Below are positions 43,046 through 50,791 of a stretch of 64,000 bases of DNA, piece after piece. Source of the DNA: Planctomycetota bacterium. GTDB lineage: Bacteria; Planctomycetota; Planctomycetia; Planctomycetales; Planctomycetaceae. Where the stretch lies: assembly GCA_022600195.1 (NCBI GenBank), contig JAHZKX010000045.1, forward strand, positions 62,001 to 126,000. The letters run 5' to 3'. The notes below the pieces were generated by a model, which was given only the letters and a program-made list of their open reading frames with translations, searched no databases and was not told the DNA's origin. Position numbers and translations under genes: made by a program. The stretch's first letter is position 1; each line of letters begins with the position of its first letter.

Positions 43046-44344
43046 ATGAAACTACAGATCGCTTCTTTTCGTTTTGATGTCACGCCTCCTCTGGGCCATT
43101 CCCTGTGTGGAGGTTGGATTCCCGCGGCTGCTCAAATTGAAGATTCACTGGAAGCCATCGGATTAGTTTTATTGAGTGAGCAGCGTCCGATTGTGATCTG
43201 CTCCGTGGACTGGACCGGGCTCTGTAACACCGCACATTATCAATTGAGAGAAGCATTGGCGAATGCAGCGGGCACCAGTGCAGAGCGTGTTGCCGTTCAA
43301 TGTGTGCATCAGCATGATGCCCCATTTGCCTGTCTGGAGACAGATCGTATTGTGCGCGCTCAGGGAGATTTGCCGCCTAATATGGATCCGGAATTTTTCA
43401 AAGTCTGTTTGAAGCGAGCGGATTCTGCAGTGCGAAAGAGTTTGAAGACAGCCCGGCGTTTGACACATATTGCAGCGGCAGAATCCAAAGTGGAACAAGT
43501 GGCGTCGAATCGGCGGTTGCTGGATGATTCTGGTAAGATCTTAAAGAACCGTAGCGTTGCCGCCAGTAGCGACGATGTGCGCGACTTGCCGACGGGCGTG
43601 ATTGATCCCTGGTTGAAAACGGTTGCCTTTTATGATGGTCGGGAAAAAGTCGCCGCCTGTTATTACTACGCCGTCCACCCCATTAGCTATTGTTGTCAGG
43701 AGGGCCATGTCACCAGTGAATTTGTCGGCCATGCGCGGCGATTAAAAGAGCAGCATGATAGCCCGGATTGCACGCATCTTTACTTCACCGGTTGTGCAGG
43801 GAACATCAATACCGGAAAATTTAATAACAGTTCTCACAAGGAGAATCGTCAGGTATTGACGCAACGGGTCTTTGAGGCGATGGAACAGGCGTCCGAAAAA
43901 TTACGGCCGGAGCCGATTAATAATTTGAGTTGGAAAACGACTGATTTTCTGCCTCCAGTCAACAAAACGTTTTCCGCCGCTCAAATCGAAAAACAGATTA
44001 ATGATCATTCTCGAAGGGTTGTGCATCGAAATCGGCCTGCATTTACTCTTGCATGGTTGCGACGTCACGCGCAGAAAACGCCGATCATTTTAAGTGCGTT
44101 GCATGTGAATCAAATTTCTTTATTACATTTGCCGGCTGAACCGTTTGTCGAATACCAGTTACGTACTCAGGTATTGCAGCCCGATCGATTTGTGGCGACT
44201 GCCGGCTACGGTGATGGGGGGCCTTGGTACATTCCCACCTCAGAAGCTTATTTTCAGGGTGGTTATGAAGTCAATGTGGCATTCAGTGGACCACAGGTCG
44301 ATGGACTGTTGATGAAAGGAATCCAGACATTGTTTAAGAGTTAA
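43046..44344 (+). CDS. Neutral/alkaline ceramidase-like protein
   Basis: 432 residues. The N-terminus FRFDVTPPLGHSLCGGWIPAAAQIED is typical of the neutral/alkaline non-lysosomal ceramidase family. The zinc-site-like pieces are VQCVHQHDAPFACLE, YYAVHPISYCC, FTGCAGNINTGKF and YGDGGPWYIPTSEAY. It has no signal peptide and lacks the C-terminal domain of true ceramidases, so hydrolysis of an amide is plausible but the substrate is unknown. It is 15 bp after ndh on the same strand. Confidence 0.78.
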   Translation: MKLQIASFRFDVTPPLGHSLCGGWIPAAAQIEDSLEAIGLVLLSEQRPIVICSVDWTGLCNTAHYQLREALANAAGTSAERVAVQCVHQHDAPFACLETDRIVRAQGDLPPNMDPEFFKVCLKRADSAVRKSLKTARRLTHIAAAESKVEQVASNRRLLDDSGKILKNRSVAASSDDVRDLPTGVIDPWLKTVAFYDGREKVAACYYYAVHPISYCCQEGHVTSEFVGHARRLKEQHDSPDCTHLYFTGCAGNINTGKFNNSSHKENRQVLTQRVFEAMEQASEKLRPEPINNLSWKTTDFLPPVNKTFSAAQIEKQINDHSRRVVHRNRPAFTLAWLRRHAQKTPIILSALHVNQISLLHLPAEPFVEYQLRTQVLQPDRFVATAGYGDGGPWYIPTSEAYFQGGYEVNVAFSGPQVDGLLMKGIQTLFKS

Positions 44345-44409
44345 GCCTTCAGAGCCGTGTCTCTTCTCGTGAGAAGATCGCTGAAAAGTGAGGGAGGTTC
44401 TGACCAAAC

Positions 44410-45795
44410 TCAGATCAGTTCTGAAATCGGTTTCCCATGCGGCAAGATCGGAATGGGACGGCCCTGGTGATCAACAATGGATTTGTTGTAATCAATGCCC
44501 AGGTGTCGATAGATGGTAGCCAGCATATCCTGTGGAGTGTAAGGGCTATGTGTTGGGAATTCTGCTTTCGAATTTGTGGCCCCTACGACTTGTCCCATCT
44601 TGAGATTTCCACCTGAGAACAAAGCGGTATAAGCCTCTGGCCAGTGATTGCGGCCTGTGCCCGAGTTGTTCGAGGAGAGACGCGGAGTTCTGCCAAATTC
44701 TCCGACGGCGACGACCATGATTTTCTTATCGAGATTTCGCTCGTGAATGTCTTCAATGAGGGTCGAGAGTGCCTGGTCCATGTAAGGCAAACGCACTTGC
44801 ATATATTTTGCAAAGTGTCCCGGACGACTGGCGTTCATAATATGATCGTCCCAATTCGTAAATTCCTGACCGATTTTTGGCGTGTTAAAGTAGAGCGAAA
44901 CGACGCCACAACCTGCTTCTGCCAGACGTCGTGCGAGGAGACAGCCTTGTCCCCACATGTTGCGACCATATCGCTCGCGAAGCTGGTCATCCTCAAGGGC
45001 GATATCAAACGACTTTGCGGCCTCGGGGCTGGTCAGCATCTGAAATGCAAGGTTGCGAAACTTTTCACTGCCTTCCAGATCACCCGAAAGATCGAGATCA
45101 TTTCTCAAGCGATCAAATTGATTCAGCAGGTGGCGACGTTCCAGCAAATGTTTGCCATCCATGCCTGCATTCAGTTTTAGCGAAGGGGGTCGATAATTTT
45201 TAGCCGACGGTTCACTTGATTCGAATGGTCCATGATGCATGCCCAGGTAGGTAGGTTTGACCATGTAAAACTTCGAAGGAATCGATACATAGGGGGGCGT
45301 TCCTGCAGCCGACATACCTCGGACTTTACTCGTGATCGAACCAAAATCGGGATGTTCACTTTTCGATTGAGAAGTGGGGTCCAGTTTGGAAGGACGTTTG
45401 CCTGTTAGAACGATGATCCCGCCATCGCTGTGTATTCCCACATCATGATGCAGTGATCGAACCAGTGAGAATTTGTCAGCGATTTTGGCTTGCTTTGGAA
45501 ACAATTCACAGATATCCATTCCCGGCACGTTTGTGGAAATGGGTTGAAACACCGAACGATAATCAGAGGGTGCGTCAGGCTTGAGGTCGTATGTTTCCAG
45601 TTGCGAAGCACCGCCATGCAGATAGAGCAGGATCACAGAGGTGTCTGGCTTTTGTGGGCTTGCTTCACTGCGCAACGCCATTATTTGCGAAAGTGTGAGT
45701 CCTCCCAGACTGAGAGAACCGATTCGCATGAACTCACGCCGGTTTAATGGCCCGCTACAAACGTTGCCTGACATACGGTTTTTTCCATTCCGCAT
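44410..45795 (-). CDS. Second DUF1501 protein
   Basis: 461 residues with a Tat-like NRREFMRIGSLSLGGL signal. The family blocks are LLYLHGGASQLETYDLKPDAP, NWDDHIMNA, MVVAVGEFGRTPRLS and GTGRNHWPEAYTALFSGG. Unlike the one at 40030 it has no DUF1549/1553 gene next to it. It converges with the ceramidase-like gene and lies 126 bp downstream of the metal transporter operon on the same strand. Confidence 0.92.
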   Translation of the reverse strand: MRNGKNRMSGNVCSGPLNRREFMRIGSLSLGGLTLSQIMALRSEASPQKPDTSVILLYLHGGASQLETYDLKPDAPSDYRSVFQPISTNVPGMDICELFPKQAKIADKFSLVRSLHHDVGIHSDGGIIVLTGKRPSKLDPTSQSKSEHPDFGSITSKVRGMSAAGTPPYVSIPSKFYMVKPTYLGMHHGPFESSEPSAKNYRPPSLKLNAGMDGKHLLERRHLLNQFDRLRNDLDLSGDLEGSEKFRNLAFQMLTSPEAAKSFDIALEDDQLRERYGRNMWGQGCLLARRLAEAGCGVVSLYFNTPKIGQEFTNWDDHIMNASRPGHFAKYMQVRLPYMDQALSTLIEDIHERNLDKKIMVVAVGEFGRTPRLSSNNSGTGRNHWPEAYTALFSGGNLKMGQVVGATNSKAEFPTHSPYTPQDMLATIYRHLGIDYNKSIVDHQGRPIPILPHGKPISELI

Positions 45796-45921
45796 TCGTG
45801 GGGTGGACGACGGTTTAAAGTTGTCGATATATCAACGAATGATTATATGTGTTCATGCCACAAAATGCCAGAGGAATCGTGCTAATAAGGGAGAGTCGCC
45901 TTATCTCTGGCGATATTACTC

Positions 45922-47253
45922 TTAATTCGTTTTCTCTTCGGGTGGGATCGGTCTGCCGTGCGGGTCCTGGTCTGTGGCGAGGGTGTCTTCGTTCAATTTT
46001 TCACGTAACTGTCGGTCGGTGAAATGTTCCAGTTTTTCAGCCTGTTTATGAATGTTTTCAGCGGACATGCCAGCGTGCTCAACCAGGTAATGTTCCCACA
46101 AGCGATGAGAGCGGACCAGTTGACGTGCATGGTCGCGGCCTGTTTCTGTTAACTCATAGTTTCCATTTGCATCAGAGAGCTGACCATGTTTTGTGAGATA
46201 CCGGAGTGTGAGTGAGGTTGGAACAGAGTGGGAAAACAGGATCTCTCTCAGGTAGGTGGCGTCCGGTTTTAGCTGGGGATTCCTTTCTTCGATGCGGTAC
46301 ATTAAAGCGATAATATCTTCAGCCAGGATCTTCCAGGTAAGAATTAGCCGACGAATGAAGACGACAACGATTCCATGGCGCGGCGCAAACAAAGCCGCCA
46401 CGAGAAACAATAAACCGGCGGCGACGGCCATCATGCCGGCGGTGGATGTACTACCATAACCAAACCAATGAGGAATGGTGATCGCACTGATATGTCCTGT
46501 GACAGCAGCAACAGTTCCCAGGATCGCACTTATGACAATCATTGTTCCCAGTCGGTCTGTCAGCATATACGCGGCAGCCGGTGGCACAATAAACATCGCC
46601 ACGACAAGAATATTTCCCACGGTTTCAAAACTGGCGACTGCTGTGATGGCGACCAGTGTCATTAAGGCATAATGAATGATCGTTGCATTAAACCCCGTGG
46701 TGGTGGCTAGCGCCGGGTCAAAAGAACTGAGTTTCAATTCTTTGAGAAAGAAAATTACAAACGATAAATTAATCAATAATACGATAGAAAGCACCACCAC
46801 AACGCGCGGGATTTCCCAACCTGCAATCAGGATTGTATCGAGGGGAGTGAGTTCGATGGCACCGTACAACACACAGCCCGGGTCCAGATCAACGTGATCC
46901 GCGGCCTGTACGATCATTACCAGCCCCAATGCAAACAGAGAGGTGAAGACCACACCCATGGCGGCCCCTTCATCCACTTTGCCGAAGCCCCGAATCCATT
47001 CTGTAAATAATGCGGTCAGAATACCTGCGATCACGGCGCCGAGGAACATGGGTAGACTGCTGCGACTGTCGCTGATCATAAAGGCTGCTGCCAGGCCGGG
47101 AAGAATCGCGTGCGTGATCGCATCGCCGAGCATGCTCATTTTGCGCAGGACCAGAAAATTTCCCAATAATGCAGAGGAGATCGCACACAAAATACCGGCG
47201 ACGATGATCCAACCATCCAGATACCAGTTCCACTGTTCCAGTCCACTCATCAA
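45922..47253 (-). CDS. Metal ABC transporter permease fused to a C-terminal DtxR/MntR-like domain (YtgD-like)
   Basis: 443 residues. Residues ~1-300 are an ABC-3 family permease with about eight to nine membrane segments (LGNFLVLRKMSMLGDAITHAILPG is the family block). Residues ~311-443 are a cytoplasmic DtxR-like module: a winged-helix-like part (about 313-372) and a dimerisation part RSHRLWEHYLVEHAG (His383, Glu387) then NIHKQAEKLEH (His402, Glu406, Glu409, His410), which line up with MntR/DtxR metal ligands. Asp313 aligns with MntR Asp8. It overlaps the upstream permease gene by 4 bp (ATGA). In Chlamydia, YtgD has no such domain. It imports Mn, Zn or Fe with the other operon members. Confidence 0.9.
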   Translation of the reverse strand: MMSGLEQWNWYLDGWIIVAGILCAISSALLGNFLVLRKMSMLGDAITHAILPGLAAAFMISDSRSSLPMFLGAVIAGILTALFTEWIRGFGKVDEGAAMGVVFTSLFALGLVMIVQAADHVDLDPGCVLYGAIELTPLDTILIAGWEIPRVVVVLSIVLLINLSFVIFFLKELKLSSFDPALATTTGFNATIIHYALMTLVAITAVASFETVGNILVVAMFIVPPAAAYMLTDRLGTMIVISAILGTVAAVTGHISAITIPHWFGYGSTSTAGMMAVAAGLLFLVAALFAPRHGIVVVFIRRLILTWKILAEDIIALMYRIEERNPQLKPDATYLREILFSHSVPTSLTLRYLTKHGQLSDANGNYELTETGRDHARQLVRSHRLWEHYLVEHAGMSAENIHKQAEKLEHFTDRQLREKLNEDTLATDQDPHGRPIPPEEKTN

Positions 47254-48761
47254 GTCGACCTCCTGCGAGAGGAGTGGCGTGCTTTGATTTCTTCCTGATG
47301 GATCTCAATGGTATGCGGGCTCTGCAGAACACCTTCAGTCGATTGTTGAACGAGTAGTGATTCCAGTTCCGCGATCACTTCCGGTTCCAAAACGTGTTCG
47401 ATGGCGTCTGCATCCTGATCGACTTTGCTCGGTGCAACATCGGCATATGTGATCAGATATAATTCCCACAAACGATGTTCGCGTACGATGCGTGTCGCTT
47501 CCAGAAGTCCTGCTTTGGTCAGTCGAATCTGATCTTCCTGGAGTGTTACGACTAGCTGTTCCTGCTGTGCTCGTTTTACAATTTTTTTCAGTTTCGCGGG
47601 TGACCAGCTCCGCATTTGAAGTAGTTTCGACAACGGGACAAATGTGGATTCTGAAGATTGTTTTTCTTTGAGTCGTCCCCTTGCTTCCAGAAATTCATAA
47701 AGACCACGCAGCAGGTGTTGTCGATTTACTTTCCTGTTCAATTCGTATCGTCGCAGTTTTCGAATTAAAATACCGCGTGGAATACCGAAAATCATGCTGA
47801 ACAAAAACATTGCCGTTGCGACCAGAACAATCATGGCGCCAGAGGGGAGATTGGGAAAGATGGCACTCATGGCGGAGCCGATCATTCCACTGAGGGCACC
47901 TAATATGATGGCGACCATCGTCATGTTGACGATTTTTTCGGTCCAGAAGCGTGCCGCTAACGGTGGAATGACCAGCAGGGAAATCATCAGGATCAGTCCG
48001 ACTGCCTGTAAGCCGATAATGGTGACGACAACCACCAGACCCATCAATGTCATGTCCAGCAATACGACAGGAAAGCCTCGTGAAACTGAAAAACCTTCAT
48101 CGAAGCAGAGCAGTGTTAACTCCTTATTCAGCAGAATGGAAATCAGCATGCAGGAGAGGCCCGCGCATCCGATGAGCCAGGCATCGCTGGCGACCATCGA
48201 TGCGGTTTTTCCATAAATAAACGATTCCAGGCCGGCCGCGTGGCCTGTTTTCATTTGTTGAACGATACCCAACAGAGCGATGCCTGCGCCAAAGAATACA
48301 CTGAGCACAATTCCCAACGCGGCATCTTCTTTCAAACGCGTCATGTTTCGGATGAGAAGAATCGTGGCGACACCCAATAAGCCGCTGACTGCAGCTCCAA
48401 CCAGCAGGACGGGCAGTGCTTTTCCATCCAGGCCCAAACCAGTGGCGATGATAAAGGCAATTGCGATACCGGGCAGCGTGGCGTGACTTAATGCGTCTCC
48501 CATCAATGCGCGTTTGCGTAATAACGCGAAACTCCCAATCATACCCGCTGCCATGCCCAGCAGAGTGGTACCGAAAACGACGATCCGCGTGTTGTAATCT
48601 TCCAGCAGGAAAACACGTTTCCAGTCATTCCATTCGGGGATGTCAATCCTGCGATCGGTGATTGAACTTTGAGATTGAACTTCACTGTGGTCGCTTGCCG
48701 CGAAGATCATACATTCTGGCCAGAACATCGCGAATAGCAAGACCAGAACGAAGGGTCTCAT
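47250..48761 (-). CDS. Metal ABC transporter permease fused to a DtxR/MntR-like repressor domain (YtgCR-like)
   Basis: 503 residues. A signal-like hydrophobic N-terminus and ~30 polar residues precede an ABC-3 permease (about 50-335; GMIGSFALLRKRALMGDALSHATLPG). Residues ~345-470 resemble a whole DtxR-family protein: helix VNRQHLLRGLYEFLEARG, winged helix SPAKLKKIVKRAQQEQLVV with DQIRLTKAG, and dimerisation/metal domain VREHRLWELYL (His429, Glu433) and SKVDQDADAIEHVLE (Asp448, Asp452, Glu455, His456). The MntR Asp8/Glu11 pair is changed to His/Arg. The order and fusion match chlamydial YtgCR, which is cleaved to release a repressor. ATGA overlaps link it to both neighbours. Confidence 0.9.
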   Translation of the reverse strand: MRPFVLVLLFAMFWPECMIFAASDHSEVQSQSSITDRRIDIPEWNDWKRVFLLEDYNTRIVVFGTTLLGMAAGMIGSFALLRKRALMGDALSHATLPGIAIAFIIATGLGLDGKALPVLLVGAAVSGLLGVATILLIRNMTRLKEDAALGIVLSVFFGAGIALLGIVQQMKTGHAAGLESFIYGKTASMVASDAWLIGCAGLSCMLISILLNKELTLLCFDEGFSVSRGFPVVLLDMTLMGLVVVVTIIGLQAVGLILMISLLVIPPLAARFWTEKIVNMTMVAIILGALSGMIGSAMSAIFPNLPSGAMIVLVATAMFLFSMIFGIPRGILIRKLRRYELNRKVNRQHLLRGLYEFLEARGRLKEKQSSESTFVPLSKLLQMRSWSPAKLKKIVKRAQQEQLVVTLQEDQIRLTKAGLLEATRIVREHRLWELYLITYADVAPSKVDQDADAIEHVLEPEVIAELESLLVQQSTEGVLQSPHTIEIHQEEIKARHSSRRRST

Positions 48762-49573
48762 AGAGACTGCTCCCGGCGTCGCATGGTTTCTGTGGCTTCT
48801 TCGAGCAATGTCAGTCGACCACCATAGGTTTTTTGAAGATTCTCGGGTGTGAAAACATCTTCTGTCAGACCATGATCAATCACGCGCATATTGAGAAGTA
48901 TGACATAGTCAAAATATTCGGGCACTGTTTGTAGATCATGGTGTATGACCAGTGCGGTTTTTCCGGCCTGTTTCATTTCCTGCAAGATTTGCACAATGGC
49001 TTTTTCGGTGGCGGCATCGACGGCGGCGAAAGGTTCATCCATCAGATATAAATCGGCGTTCTGCACCAGGGCACGGGCTAAAAAGGTGCGTTGTTGCTGT
49101 CCGCCGGAAAGCTGACTGATCTGGCGGTGTGCATAGTCGGCAATTCCCACACGCTCCAGTGCTTCCATTGCCCGGGCACGGTGTTTTTTGCGAACGGGAA
49201 GACACCAGCCGATTTCTTTGTAGAGTCCCATCGTCACAACATCGAGGGCATCTACGGGAAAATCCCAGTCGACACTTTCACGTTGAGGAACATAGCCGAC
49301 ACGGTGTCGATTTTTCTGGTAGGGCTTTCCAAAAATTTGGACACGTCCGGAAGCCTTGGGAATGAGTCCCATAATAGCTTTAATCAGAGTGCTTTTACCG
49401 GCTCCATTCGGGCCGACAATGCCGACTAGTTTACCCGGCGGAATTTCAAAACTAACATCCCAGATCACAGGTTTGCGATGGTAGGCCACGGTTAAGTCAT
49501 AAACGGAGACTGGCGTTTCTTCAGGAGACAATTCAATCTGTTGGGATGATGTGGGATTTTCTTTTGTATTCAT
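48758..49573 (-). CDS. Metal ABC transporter ATP-binding protein (ZnuC/MntB/YtgB-like)
   Basis: 271 residues. It powers import of a divalent metal. Walker A GPNGAGKST, Q-loop YVPQRESVDWDFP (typical of manganese/zinc importers), signature LSGGQQQRTFLARAL, Walker B LYLMDEPFAAVD and the H-loop in LVIHHDL are all present. The Q-loop WDFP block is seen in the Mn/Zn/Fe cluster 9 family. Overlaps the next permease gene by 4 bp; the binding protein gene is 106 bp upstream. Confidence 0.95.
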   Translation of the reverse strand: MNTKENPTSSQQIELSPEETPVSVYDLTVAYHRKPVIWDVSFEIPPGKLVGIVGPNGAGKSTLIKAIMGLIPKASGRVQIFGKPYQKNRHRVGYVPQRESVDWDFPVDALDVVTMGLYKEIGWCLPVRKKHRARAMEALERVGIADYAHRQISQLSGGQQQRTFLARALVQNADLYLMDEPFAAVDAATEKAIVQILQEMKQAGKTALVIHHDLQTVPEYFDYVILLNMRVIDHGLTEDVFTPENLQKTYGGRLTLLEEATETMRRREQSL

Positions 49574-49679
49574 AAGGCCGCGTATAATTCATCAAAATTC
49601 AGAGTGAAAAGAAATTGTTTCCAGTATCGACGGTAACATTTCATAGAGCAGTGTTTAACAGAGTACTGCCCGATATTGG

Positions 49680-50675
49680 TCAGTGGGAGAGTTTGCCTTG
49701 CATACCTTTTTCGGGAGCGTTTCCTCCCAGGGCACGTGTGACGATTGTGAAGTTGTGATCCAGCATGCCGACATACGTGCCCTCATAAGTGCCAGCCTGG
49801 CCCATCGCATCAGAAAATAATTCCCCACCAATTTTAATTTCGTGACCTTGTGCTTTGGCCCCATCGATGAGTGCAGTGATATTCTTTTTGGAAACACTGC
49901 TTTCCACGAATACCGCTTTGACATTTTTCTTAACCAGCATATCGACGAGATCGTTAATTCGTTTCAGTCCGGCTTCCGATTCTGTTGAGATTCCCTGAAT
50001 GCCCTGAACGTTCAAGCCATAGGCACGACCGAAGTAATTAAAGGCATCGTGTGAGGTAATCAAAATACGACTGTCTTTGGGAATAGATTTCGTCGATTTT
50101 AAGCCATATTCATGTAATATTTCCAACTGCTTTTTATATTCGGTGGCGTTCTTTTGATAGGCTTGCGCATGCGTGGGGTCGACTTCAGTCAAAGCGTCTT
50201 TGACTGCATCGACACAGAGAGACCAGGCAGCGACATCCATCCAGAGATGGGGGTCATAGTGTCCGTTGAAATCTTCCGGTTCGAGCAATGATTTTTGATC
50301 AATTAATTCAGTCACGGCAAAAACCGGTTTGTTTCGCGAAACTTTGATTAAGGTGTCTGCCATTTTTCCTTCGAGCATCAGTCCGGAGTAAAAGACAATG
50401 TCGGCATTCATAATCATCTGCACATCATCGCGGCTGGCTTTGTGCATGTGGGGATCAACGCCCGAACCCATGATTTGCGTGACGGTAACATACTCACCGC
50501 CTACATTCGTAACGAGATCTGCCACCATACCAACAGTCGCGGCCACCGGAATTGGGTAGCTGAGCTGTTTTTCCGCTGGAGATTGATTTGATGTCTTACC
50601 CGTTGAGGGAGTTTCCTTGGTTTGGCAACCGACTAAAAAACTCAATAACAGGGTGAAAGCGAAAAGCCTTCTCAT
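49680..50675 (-). CDS. Metal ABC transporter substrate-binding lipoprotein (ZnuA/MntA/YtgA-like)
   Basis: 331 residues. Lipoprotein signal with lipobox FLVGC, so it is anchored in the periplasm. Cluster 9 metal-binding residues are visible: VDPHMHKAS (His), GHYDPHLWMDVAAW (His), VESSVSKK (Glu) and a C-terminal MLDHNFTIV Asp region. This ligand set (two His, Glu, Asp) is seen in Mn/Fe and some Zn binders; no His-rich loop is present, which argues against a ZnuA-type zinc protein. The ribosome site GGGAG lies 7 nt before the ATG. First gene of the operon. Confidence 0.93.
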   Translation of the reverse strand: MRRLFAFTLLLSFLVGCQTKETPSTGKTSNQSPAEKQLSYPIPVAATVGMVADLVTNVGGEYVTVTQIMGSGVDPHMHKASRDDVQMIMNADIVFYSGLMLEGKMADTLIKVSRNKPVFAVTELIDQKSLLEPEDFNGHYDPHLWMDVAAWSLCVDAVKDALTEVDPTHAQAYQKNATEYKKQLEILHEYGLKSTKSIPKDSRILITSHDAFNYFGRAYGLNVQGIQGISTESEAGLKRINDLVDMLVKKNVKAVFVESSVSKKNITALIDGAKAQGHEIKIGGELFSDAMGQAGTYEGTYVGMLDHNFTIVTRALGGNAPEKGMQGKLSH

Positions 50676-50712
50676 TCATAAGCTCCCATCAGGATATTGC
50701 TGTACTGAAACC

Positions 50713-50738
50713 TAAAATGTAGCCAAGGCTACATTTTA
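50713..50738. promoter_or_regulatory. 26 bp perfect palindrome, probable metal-repressor operator
   Basis: Arms TAAAATGTAGCC (50713-50724) and GGCTACATTTTA (50727-50738) around AA. It lies just downstream of the -10 of the operon promoter, overlapping the expected transcription start, 38 bp before the binding-protein ATG. Shape and place fit DtxR/MntR-family operators. Confidence 0.75.
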
Positions 50739-50742
50739 TACT

Positions 50743-50770
50743 ATTCTATCAGAGGTGGGAGTGCTGTCAA
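50743..50770 (-). promoter_or_regulatory. Promoter of the metal ABC transporter operon
   Basis: On the minus strand TTGACA (50770-50765, perfect -35) and TAGAAT (50748-50743, five of six -10) with a 16 bp spacer. The palindrome at 50713-50738 begins 4 bp downstream. Confidence 0.65.
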
Positions 50771-50791
50771 CTCCTGGGTTGATTCGAGAGA

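Noticed and set aside
44362..44377. Small hairpin (TCTTCTC/GAGAAGA) between two convergent genes
   Set aside because: The stem is short and no T-run follows on either strand, so I did not call it a terminator.
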